Shown piece by piece: positions 17,011-27,000 of a stretch of 30,690 nt of DNA. Position numbers and translations under genes: made by a program. The stretch lies in the IMG/VR virus record IMGVR_UViG_3300025632_000051, positions 1 through 30,690 of that record; one strand, written 5' to 3'. This stretch comes from a virus. The notes beneath the pieces were generated by a model. That model saw only the letters and a program-made list of their open reading frames with translations. It did not search any database and had not been told where the DNA came from. The stretch's first letter is position 1. Each line of letters begins with the position of its first letter.

Positions 17011-18603
17011 ATGGCAGTACCAATTAATTATACAGTAACAGAGGTAAGTTTCTTAGAGACTGCTGGCGTTGACTTTTCTATAGATCAGCCATCAGTAACA
17101 CTTTTGCTAACACCAAACCAAGGTTACACATTAAATCTCAGTGACTTTACTGTTGTTACACCTTTGCCAAACTATGTTAGTTCTGTTGTTTTCTCTGAAG
17201 GTATTGTAGCTGGAACTCTTAACTGCTTAATAACCTATCTACAGCCAAGTATAATGCCATTCACTGATGTACTTGTAGATGTCTGTTCTACAGGTTCAGC
17301 TGTCTTTATTGGTTATAATATTAGTGGTACTATATCTCAATGTGATGTAAGTAACACAAAAATACCAGTATCCAGCGACCCTCCGGTGCAATATTCGGGT
17401 ACAGGTTTCTATAATACAACAACTACTTTCGCTACATATGTTGTGACAGCAGAAACAACATACTACTACCCAACAGCACCAACATTGTCTGTGGTAGTTG
17501 GAAATCCTAGTGATTATTCAATAACAGCAGTTAATACATTAGATTTACAAGGCAGAATAACTGAAACTACATTTACTATTCAGTATACTTTTCCAGCTAT
17601 AGACGTTTCAAGCGATAACATATGCTTGGTTGCAAATGCTGTTTCTATATACAATCCACAAGTAAAAATAAATTCTTACAGCTTTGCACCTGGTGCAACA
17701 GTAGATCAAGATGGACAAACAACGGATTTCATAATAAATGGTATAGAAGGTGCCAATTGGACATTGAATGTGCTATCTTCTAACTTAGTTAACATAGTTA
17801 ATACATCGGGAGTTATTGATTCTACAGGTACTTTCACTGTGCCTATACCATTTCCATCTACGTTAATAGATCAAACATGGACAATAACACTAGCTGGTGG
17901 AGACTTGTCTAGTTCTTTTGATACACCTAACGGTCAGCCATCTGTAATTGTACTAAATCAATATATAGATACTACTTTAGGCTTCGCTTTTACTAGCACC
18001 AACTCCGGTATAACAGTAGGATCAGCTACTACTCTAACTTTTCCACCTTATGCGCAGCAATACCAATCACCGTTTCAGTATATAGTAACAGCGACATCCA
18101 CTAATGATGTTGTTTTGTCACCAATACCTTTTAATAATGCTTGGACTAACCAAAACGCTAGTGGAAATTTATATATTCAAGAGGTTGTAGGTTCTTCTTT
18201 TGTTATAAACAACAATACCACGCCGTCTACTATTACAGCAACTTTATCCGTGTCAGTAGATCAAGCAGGTAGACCTAATATGGTTAGTGAACTTGACTTA
18301 GACGGATACATACAAGAAGGTGGTTGCTGGGAGGTTACACTTTGCGGTAGCGCCACAACATACAACGTGAGTAATACCTTAGGGTACTCTGGTACATTAC
18401 CAAGCGTGTTAGGTAACTTAAACTATGCTTGGGCTGTCAATGATATTGTTCAATTTAAAGATGTCCCTAGTGGAACACTATATTGTGGTACAATAACGGC
18501 ATTTCTTCCAAACATATCTCCAGATCATTACATAGATGAGGGTTTAAATGGCGACATAACACCATTCAACAACTGCTTAACATGTGAAAATCAACTTCCT
18601 TAA
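17011..18603 (+). CDS. Beta-rich virion protein with probable Ig-like modules
   Basis: A 530-residue protein dominated by Thr, Ser, Val, Asn and Tyr with very few charged residues, as in tail or surface proteins built of beta sandwiches. Loosely repeated modules of ~90 residues can be seen (TLSVVVGNPSDYSITAVNTL; WTLNVLSSNLVNIVNTSG; TATLSVSVDQAGR), suggesting three or more Ig-like domains. The last ~80 residues are different, with four to five cysteines (GGCWEVTLCGS, LYCGTI, NCLTCENQLP) and a possible metal or disulfide site. It lies between the hub and a small virion protein. A tail appendage or hub-attached protein is likely; the family is not recognised. Confidence 0.6.
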   Translation: MAVPINYTVTEVSFLETAGVDFSIDQPSVTLLLTPNQGYTLNLSDFTVVTPLPNYVSSVVFSEGIVAGTLNCLITYLQPSIMPFTDVLVDVCSTGSAVFIGYNISGTISQCDVSNTKIPVSSDPPVQYSGTGFYNTTTTFATYVVTAETTYYYPTAPTLSVVVGNPSDYSITAVNTLDLQGRITETTFTIQYTFPAIDVSSDNICLVANAVSIYNPQVKINSYSFAPGATVDQDGQTTDFIINGIEGANWTLNVLSSNLVNIVNTSGVIDSTGTFTVPIPFPSTLIDQTWTITLAGGDLSSSFDTPNGQPSVIVLNQYIDTTLGFAFTSTNSGITVGSATTLTFPPYAQQYQSPFQYIVTATSTNDVVLSPIPFNNAWTNQNASGNLYIQEVVGSSFVINNNTTPSTITATLSVSVDQAGRPNMVSELDLDGYIQEGGCWEVTLCGSATTYNVSNTLGYSGTLPSVLGNLNYAWAVNDIVQFKDVPSGTLYCGTITAFLPNISPDHYIDEGLNGDITPFNNCLTCENQLP

Positions 18604-18612
18604 TAAATAAAT

Positions 18613-18954
18613 ATGGGTATTATAACTATAACTTTTCCAAATCCACTAAATGTTTCTATACAAGAAGGAGACACTGCTTACTACACTAATGATGTCAACG
18701 GTAAGAACATACAAGTGATAGGTGAGATAACCTCTGTTTCTGGATCTACTATAATGGTTGAAGAGCAGCCAACACTAGCTACGGTGTCTGAAGGCGTCTT
18801 AACACTTGATAGTTTCATATTGTTTAGTAAAACATCTCTAGTTAATTCAAGTGGTTTAAAAGGGTATTACGCTGAGATGCAGTTCAAAAACGATGCAGTG
18901 GATTACGCTGAGCTATTCCTTGTTGGTTCTGAAATATTTGAGAGTAGTAAATAA
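18613..18954 (+). CDS. Small beta-barrel-like virion protein, unknown role
   Basis: A 113-residue protein with two halves. The first (EGDTAYYTNDVNGKNIQVIGEITSV, split across strands) resembles a small SH3- or OB-like barrel. The second (ILFSKTSLVNSSGLKGYYAE, then EMQFKNDAVDYAELFLVGSE) is a beta hairpin unit of a kind I recall from many marine phage contigs, ending in Ser/Lys. It follows the 530-residue protein after a 9-base gap containing AATAAAT directly before the ATG. A minor tail or decoration protein is likely from its place; no enzyme motif is present. Confidence 0.6.
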   Translation: MGIITITFPNPLNVSIQEGDTAYYTNDVNGKNIQVIGEITSVSGSTIMVEEQPTLATVSEGVLTLDSFILFSKTSLVNSSGLKGYYAEMQFKNDAVDYAELFLVGSEIFESSK

Positions 18955-18986
18955 TGTGTGATAATAAACTATAAAACAATACAATA

Positions 18987-19622
18987 ATGGTAGGAGCAAT
19001 AATGGGAGCCGTTGGAGGAGTAGCGCAGATAGCGGGAGGACTCATAGGCGGAGGTAAAAGAAGAAGAGAAGCAAGAGGAGCTAAAGAAGAAATGATGCGT
19101 AGGAAAGCAGCTTATGAAGGCGCTGATACATCTAATGTTTATGCTGGTATGCAGAACACTATGGAAGATCTAACGGTGAATACTCAAGCAGCAGAATTTC
19201 AAGCACAGCAACAGCAACAGGGTATGGCTAACATAATGGGTAGCATGTCAAGCGCTGCTGGTGGATCAGGTATAGCATCCTTAGCTCAGTCAATGGCTAA
19301 TCAACAAAACCAAAATTTACAAGTAGCATCAGCAGATATAGGTAGACAGGAGCAAGCTAATCAAATGGCGGAGCGTCAACAAGCTGGCAGGTTGCAAATG
19401 TACGAAGCTAAAGGTGAGTTGATATCTAGAGATGCTGAATCTGAGAAAAATGAAACACTACTTGGTATGGCACAACAAAGAAGTGCCGCTGCTAATGAAG
19501 CAATTCAAGCAAGTAAGAATTCAGTGATGAGTGGTATAGGTTCTATAGCTGGTGCTGCAGCAGGTGGAATAGGTGGAGGTGAAGGTAGCTTCTTGGGGAA
19601 TTTAGGTTTTCCAACTAGATAA
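18987..19622 (+). CDS. Internal virion (ejection) protein, T7 gp14-like role
   Basis: A 211-residue protein rich in Ala, Gly, Gln, Met and Ser. The N terminus is a glycine-rich hydrophobic stretch (MVGAIMGAVGGVAQIAGGLI) followed at once by basic residues, able to insert in a membrane. The middle is a long Gln-rich helix with GSGIASLAQSMANQQNQN. The C terminus is again Gly/Ala-rich (SGIGSIAGAAAGGIGGG). This composition is typical of small ejection proteins of podoviruses (T7 gp14, P22 gp7/gp20), which leave the head with the DNA and build a channel across the cell envelope. It starts a three-gene set with the 462- and 2321-residue genes, as T7 gp14-15-16 do. Confidence 0.7.
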   Translation: MVGAIMGAVGGVAQIAGGLIGGGKRRREARGAKEEMMRRKAAYEGADTSNVYAGMQNTMEDLTVNTQAAEFQAQQQQQGMANIMGSMSSAAGGSGIASLAQSMANQQNQNLQVASADIGRQEQANQMAERQQAGRLQMYEAKGELISRDAESEKNETLLGMAQQRSAAANEAIQASKNSVMSGIGSIAGAAAGGIGGGEGSFLGNLGFPTR

Positions 19623-19639
19623 TAGCAATAAAATATATT

Positions 19640-21028
19640 ATGATAAATAGAGACTTAATAAGAGGGGAGAAAATCCGTAGAAAGACACAGAGGTTTTCTG
19701 ACCCAGGAGCTAGCGTAGTGCAAGGTATGCAGTCGTCAATTAATTTGATAAGTGGAGATATAGCCAAGAGAGACGCTAAAAAGAACATGGCTAATCAAAG
19801 GATTGCAACTTATATAGATCAACTAAGTTCTGATGTGGACTTAACTGAGCTTACTGCAGAACAACAATCTAGTGTTACTGAGTTTCTTGTTAATGGTAGA
19901 AACGAATATGCTGAAGCAGCTAATGCTTTATCTAAAATAGATGACTATTCATCTCCACTTTACATGGAATACAAAGGCACTTTAGACAGGATTAATAGGT
20001 CTTTTAAAAGTTTAGCTGGTCAAATAGATAATTACAAAAATGACAAGATATCTTACCTCAAAGATTATGATGAGAGTTTATTGTCAAGTGGCAATACAGC
20101 TCGTGACATGGATGAGTCTTCAAAAATGTATACAAACGAAGCTCAATTAGGTGTTGGAGCTGGTGGTCAACTTGTTTTCTGGAATGAAGACGATGCTAAA
20201 TATACAAATTATGGTGAGATGCCAAAACCCTTTTTAAAAGACTTTACATCTGCTGATTCTATAATCCAAATGAACCAGAGTTTGTATAGCGCTGGTCAAG
20301 CTTTAACAGGTGCTACGGAAACACTTACTCGTCAAAAACTACAAAACTTAGTTTCTAAGGGAGGTAGAGATACTCTACTATCATTAGCTTCTGATGACTT
20401 CATACTAGAAGGTGGTTTAGGTTTACAAGATCCATCTCTTTTCGAGGTTGGAAACGATGATGCTCTTAGAGCAGCAGTTGTAGATAGTTACATGAACGTA
20501 CTGTCTGAATCAGCTAGAGCTGGTCAGTTGGAGAAAAAACCTAAATCAGGTAGTGGTGGAGGATTTGGTGGAGCACTTAGAGATGAAATATCTGTATCTG
20601 GACCACTAATTCAAGGTGCTTATGATTTCTCAAAAATGGCATCTAATGATTCTTCTTTAAAAGACATGGTTAATACTTTAAATACTATAGATCCTAGTAA
20701 TCCAGGTGATTATCTAACTAAAGACGATGTATATCTTATGTTTTTAGAATCTTACGAGATGGATGATGAACCAGAAAGCTTAGCTGCTTTTAAAAGGAAC
20801 TATGGAGACAGTGATATATTCGTAGCTTCAGGTGATGACGTCGTAGGTATACCATTAGATACTAGTGATCCTAAAGATCTACACAAGCTATATATACAGA
20901 GTACTAAGCTAAGTAACAAAGCAAAAAGCCATTTTATAGGAAAGTATGGTAATGCGGAGAGTGATAGTAAAACAGTTTCTAGTAAGAAACCAACAGCTGA
21001 GGAATTAATACAAAAATATAGAAATTAA
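19640..21028 (+). CDS. Internal virion (ejection) protein, T7 gp15-like position
   Basis: A 462-residue, mainly helical, charged protein without membrane segments or cysteines. It has an early coiled-coil region (DAKKNMANQRIATYIDQLSS), a Gly/Ser linker in the middle (PKSGSGGGFGGA, about residues 303-314), and a short conserved-looking end, PTAEELIQKYRN. Its stop is directly followed, without any spacer, by the ATG of the 2321-residue gene, so the two are almost certainly co-translated. The middle position in the ejection set suggests that it forms part of the internal core or trans-envelope channel. Assignment is by order and composition only. Confidence 0.6.
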   Translation: MINRDLIRGEKIRRKTQRFSDPGASVVQGMQSSINLISGDIAKRDAKKNMANQRIATYIDQLSSDVDLTELTAEQQSSVTEFLVNGRNEYAEAANALSKIDDYSSPLYMEYKGTLDRINRSFKSLAGQIDNYKNDKISYLKDYDESLLSSGNTARDMDESSKMYTNEAQLGVGAGGQLVFWNEDDAKYTNYGEMPKPFLKDFTSADSIIQMNQSLYSAGQALTGATETLTRQKLQNLVSKGGRDTLLSLASDDFILEGGLGLQDPSLFEVGNDDALRAAVVDSYMNVLSESARAGQLEKKPKSGSGGGFGGALRDEISVSGPLIQGAYDFSKMASNDSSLKDMVNTLNTIDPSNPGDYLTKDDVYLMFLESYEMDDEPESLAAFKRNYGDSDIFVASGDDVVGIPLDTSDPKDLHKLYIQSTKLSNKAKSHFIGKYGNAESDSKTVSSKKPTAEELIQKYRN

Positions 21029-24000
21029 ATGGATGAGTTAAATGATATTGTTCAAAAAATGATTGACTCGGGTGAGTCAGAGGAGAACATTAAAACAGTA
21101 ATAGAAGGATACAAGCCGCAAGAAGGACCAATGACTATGGATGAGTTGGAGAGTAGAGCGGGAAAGCCACAAGACTCTGTAAGTGCGGATCCAACTGCGG
21201 AGTCAAGAGATATGGATTCAACATCGGAAGAACCTTTATCGGCTTGGCAGTCGGTTAAAAACTCATTTTCAAACCTAGGTGAACAAATAGGAGACGTTAA
21301 GGAATTTTGGCTTGATGATGATGGTGCAAATGCATCGTTACAAATAGCTACTAATGCTGTTGCTAGTATGGTTTTTGGCCAAGATAGCGTTGATAAATTC
21401 GTTGAAGGAGATGAGAACAAGATGGGTCTAGGCTCTGAGACAACTCTAGAGAACATCGAAGCATTTAAAAAAGAAAAGCTAGAATCTAAAAGAACAGTAG
21501 GTATAATAGACAGCGTTAAAGAAGGTGATATCGGTGGTGTTATAGCAGGTAGTATAAACGCTGTGACTAGTATGCTTGGTAGTATCGCCTACGGTGCTGG
21601 TACATTAACAACTGGTTTCTTCATGGACTACGCTGCAGAGAACTACGTATCGTTCAATGAAATGAAGGCAGAAAATCTAGGCCTAAGTTTAGATGAGCTT
21701 ATAAAGTCAGGGGAAGCTGATACGGCTATCCCTGTTGGTATGGCTGCTGTTTCTCAAGGTCTAGAGATGGTTGGACTTGGTACTATCTTAAAAGCATCTA
21801 AAGGAGCATTTAAGGGTACTGGTGGATCTGGATTAATGGGTACTGGTAGTAAGTATTTAGCTGAAAAGTTAATATATAGTAAAAGTGCTAGATCAACTAT
21901 GAATGTTTTATCCACTGGTTTAACAGAAATGTCAACTGAGATATTACAACACGCTGCTGACGAGGTAAACAAAGAATATGGTAGAGTTTCTGGAACAGAA
22001 GAAGAAGCTAAAGCCGGTAAAGCGTTTATAGATGCTGTAACTAGTCAAGAAGGTTGGGAGGCAGGTATACAAGGTTTCTTAGGTGGAGCTGGTATGGTTG
22101 GTGGTACCTACTCCGCTAAAGCTATGAACACTATAAGGACTGTAGTTGATGGTGATGCTATAGAGACGAAGATAAACGAGTTATCTGGTCTTAGAAATGA
22201 AATGAAGCAAGCTAAAGATAAAACTGTAATAAGTGGCTTGCAAAAGAAGATAGATGCTAAGGAATCTGAGATATCAGACTCTATAGTCAGAGGTAACGAA
22301 ATATTCGAGAGTTTAGATCCAAAGCAAGTTAAAGAAATAGATAACTTAACAGATCTTGCTGATGCTGCTGCTTTTAATATAACAGAGCTAAATAAGAAGT
22401 TAAGAAGAGGTGTTATATCTGAGGCTCAGTATGAGTCTGCTAAAGAAGGTTTCACAATGGAATACGACTCGGCTAAGTCTAGGTTAGTTGAGATGAGGTT
22501 AGGTGAAAACATAGCTTTTGCTCAAAAAGAAGCTGCTAAAAGAGGTTTGGAAGTTGAAGTGTATGAAACTACAGCTGAGACAGAGCAAGCTCTTGAAGCA
22601 ACTAATGTGAAAGAAGAAGGTAAGCAAGAGTTTAGAGATTCTAAGAATAACATAGCTGGATTTGCTGTTGGTAGAAAGATATTTATAAACAAAGAAGTCG
22701 CTAGAAACACAGGTGCTATAAACGTTGGTAGTCACGAGTTGTTACACCCTATACTTAAGGTTATGGTTGGTGATACACAGGCTCAAAGTAAGATAGTTAA
22801 ACAGTTTAGAAAATCAATGACATCGACGCAAAGAAGAGTTATTGATAAGCAGATGAAAGACAGGGGATACACCTCGGCTAGTCAAGTAGCAACAGAATAC
22901 ATAAATGTATTTTCAGACGCATTAGCTAAAGGTCAGATAAACTATGACAAGACATCTATGGAGAAAATAGGTGATGCTATTGTTGGGTTATTCAAACCTA
23001 AAGGTTTTGAGAATATATCTTTTGAGAGTGGTCAAGATGTTTACAACTTCATGAAGGAGTATGATAAGAGTGGTAAAAAAGGTAAACTAACTAAAGCAGC
23101 TAAAAAAGCAATAGATAGTGAAGGAAAGATGATGACTACGCCTGTACAGAATCTCCAGAAAGACGGTGATATAAAGAAGAGTCAATCAAAGTCCGATGTA
23201 TCTTTTTCTAAAAACAAAGTAGCAGACCTAGAACAAGAGCTAGAGACACTTAACGAATTAGAGTATGAGTTAGATCAAGACGATTTTGTAAATCTAAAGT
23301 CTAATCTAGAGTTGAAGATAAGAATGGCTAAGAAAAGCCAAGCTAAAGCTGCTGAAGAAGGACCTAAGGAGGTTAAGAAGGATACTAAAAAGAAAGATAA
23401 AAAAGAGGTTAAGAAGGAAGACGGTAAAAAGAAGAAGAATAAAAAGAAAGAAGCAAACAAGTTAGCCGGTAAGTATAAAGACGGGAGCATAACACCTGCT
23501 GAGGAAGCTGAGTTGGTTAAACAATACCAAGCTATAGCCGTAGAAGCTCTTGGTTATAGAGAAGCAAAAGGTAGTATAACTAGAGCTGAAGCTATTTCTT
23601 TTGTTGATCAGTTTTTTGAGGGTATACTCAATAGGTATAATCCCTATACGTCTAAATTCTCTACATTCATAAACAGTAATATAAGACCTAAAAGACAGGC
23701 TTTTTATCAGCAAGAAATAGGTGATGGTTATTTAAGTAGAATTGATGATCCAGAAAACAAAAAACAAATAGCCAATCAAGAGGTTGAAAGAACTAGTGAG
23801 GTATCTGCTCAGAATGAACAAAAACTTATCGATGTAAGAAATAGTAGGTATGTTAAAGACAAGATGGCAGATATAGAGAATGCTGTTGACGTTAAACCAG
23901 AGGAGTTATCCTTCTATACATTTAAGGTTGTCGCTGATAAGTTCGCCGCTAAAGTTGCTGAAATAATATTCGATGTGCCATTAAAGAAGCTAGACAACCC

Positions 24001-27000
24001 TCAGAATAATTTAACATACGCTAAGAAATTTGTTAATGGATATCCTGAGAAATCTGAAGCTGGTCGTATACAAGATTTATTTAGAACGTCTGAAGAAACA
24101 AAAAGCTTTATAAAAACCTTACCTGAGTTTAACATAGCAGGTAATGAGGTTAATGTAAACGAAACGGGTGAAATAATAGATGTTTCAGATACTGCAAAAG
24201 GTTATTCTTTGAATACGCCTTCTCTAGTGTTAAAGCTATTATATGAACCGTACATAGACAAGAGGTCTAAAAGTGATGACGTGTACAAGAGAAGAAAGTC
24301 TATAACCTCACCTAAAGGTAGAAGTAAAGGCGCTACGTCTCAAACACAAGTTAGAAGACTTAAGCCTCAGTTTAGAGGTAGGATAACACCTGAAGCTGTT
24401 CTAGAGCTACAAGAAGCTATGGGTATAACGCCTAAAAACCAGTTCAACAAGTACGATAGAAATATAGGTCAGTTACTTAAGGGTGTGGCTAAGCTATACG
24501 GTACTAAAGTTGCTAACGTTGTAGTTAGAGACAAGATTAATAAAATGGATATCAATACAGCTAAATCTAAGACTCAGATACTAGCTGATGTTGGAGCTGG
24601 TAAAAGTGATATACAGTTTTCTAAAAAGATACGAAAAGAATACACTTCTATATTAGAGAAGAATAGATCTGAACTAGATAGCAAAGTAATAGACGAGCAG
24701 ATAAGCTCTGTTTTCAACTGGGTTGATTCACTTAAAATAAAAGACAGTCAAAAATCTAAGTACAAGAAAATTGCACTTTATTATATAGCTAAGAGTAACG
24801 TTATATTTCCAGAAGATGCTGCGAAGGTAGGTGAAGCTATACGTGTAGCTAACATGAAGGGTGTAGATCCAATGAGTGTTGATAATCCTAACACTTTAAT
24901 AGAAAACTTCAAAGACGACGTTAAAGAAGCAAGGATAGACCCTAATACTGTTCCAGAGTTGTTTAATAAAAAGTCATTACCGGAAGGCGTTGAAGTATTT
25001 ACTATATATCCAGATGATCAAGGTCAACTAGCTGCCAGAAAGATACTAGAAAACCACTGGGGAAAAAATTCAAATCCTTGGTGTGTATTGTATTCTGAAA
25101 CACCCTTTACACAAGATCAAATAGACAGGGGTATAGACCGACAAGTAGAGAAAGGGAAAGCAACTGCGATGCCTGTAGGTATGAAGGAGGAGGTGAGAAG
25201 TATTAGAACAGTTATTAGTGGTGTAACAACTCAAAGAAGCTTTGGTAAGATTCGTTATATTGAACAAATTAACGCTAGAATTGATCCATACTGGGTTAAG
25301 GAGAACATTAAAGACAGAAAAGAAGATTTTGATATCACTAAAGGGTGGTTTAAAAAAGAGTACGAGGACAGCGATTTCTTAGGTAGCGTTATGGTTAGAG
25401 GCGAAAACGGTATGATGGTAGAAAAAGAAACATATTTAGATACATATTTTCTTCCAACGAACCCAAACATGACTGAAAATGAGTTTTACAATGGTAAATC
25501 TAAAGGAGGTACTATATATATAGAAGAAGAACCAGCTGGAAAAACTGGATTAACCGAGCAATCAAAAGAAGATTGGTTTAATTATGGAGAGTTTGATACA
25601 GGTAAATATTCTAAAGCACGTACCATGGAACCCTTTGAACCAAGAGGCTTTGAAATAGCGTTCAAAAATGGTAGATTACTCTCTCTTAGAAACCTAGGTA
25701 ATAATTATACCACAACTGAATCTTTTTGGTGGGATAGAAACGATAACCCAACAAAGGACTTGGCAATAGTAGTTCCTAGAGATAAAGAAGGTAAGATAAA
25801 TGGTAATTCTACTGTTATGAACACTGAAACTGGTAAAACTTCTGAAATTAATTTTTCTAAGACAAATAAAGTAGATTTATCACTAGACAATCGCATCGAC
25901 AACACAGTTATAGATCTTTCGCAAGACAGTTTTGCTAGAGCATTAGATGCAGAACAGGAGATATCATTTAGCAAGAATCCAGGTAAAGCTTTTAATAATA
26001 TAATAGAAGATGTTACTGGTATAGCTTCTAAGAAAAAATACTCGTATTCTAAAGGTAAAGTAAGAGGTACTAAAAAAGGAAGATTCAAGTTTTTTATACC
26101 ACCTTCAGCAGATGATTTCGCTGGGTTGCTGTATAAGATAACAGGTAAAGGTAAGCAGGGTGATATGCATAAAGCTTTTTACAAGGAGAAACTGTTTGAT
26201 CCATTCTCTAAAGGTATTAGGGACTTTGAAGCTTATAAGGAAAGAGTTTCTAACACTATATCTAATCTAAAGAAGAAGATAAAGAATGTGCCAAAAGGTC
26301 TTGGTAAAGTTAATGAAACAGGTTTTACTAACGATGTGGCTGTTAGAGTTTATCTTTGGAACTTACTAGGTGTTGAGATACCAGGTATGTCTAAAAGTGA
26401 TCAAAAAGCATTAGTTGCTATAATTGAAGCAAACCCAGACTTAAAGAAGTTTGCTACTCAAGTTAAGGTTATACTAGGTGGAACATATCCAGATCCACAA
26501 GGAGATTGGTTAGCTGGCACACTTACAACTGATGTAATAAACATGATAAACACTACTAAGAGAGAAGAGTTTCTTAAGGAGTGGCAAGACAATGTAGATG
26601 TTATATTCCAAGATAAGAATATGAACAAGCTTAGAGCTGCTTTTGGAGACAACTATGTAGAAGCAATGGAAGACATGCTTTATAGAATGAAATCGGGTAG
26701 AAACAGACCTAATGGCTCCAATAAGCTAACTAACAAGTTTATGAACTGGATAAATGATTCTGTTGGTACTATAATGTTCTTAAACACTAGATCAGCATTA
26801 TTGCAGACTTTATCTATAGTTAACTTCGTTAATTGGACAGACAATAGTCCTATTGCAGCAGCTAAGGCATTTGCTAATCAGAAACAATTTTGGGCTGACT
26901 TCGCTATGTTGTTTAATAGTGACTTCTTAAAGCAGAGAAGATCTGGTTTAAAGAACGATATAAACGCAGATGAAATAGCTAGTGCAGCAGCTACAGCCAC

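Noticed and set aside
21052-21456. 134-codon minus-strand open frame inside the giant gene
   Set aside because: Ser/Pro-rich composition typical of an antisense shadow, no leader motif, and the plus frame continues an unbroken 2321-residue protein.
25705-26088. 127-codon minus-strand open frame inside the giant gene
   Set aside because: Antisense shadow: it has no start context or motif, and the plus frame here holds two of the FSK motifs and the WWDRND site.
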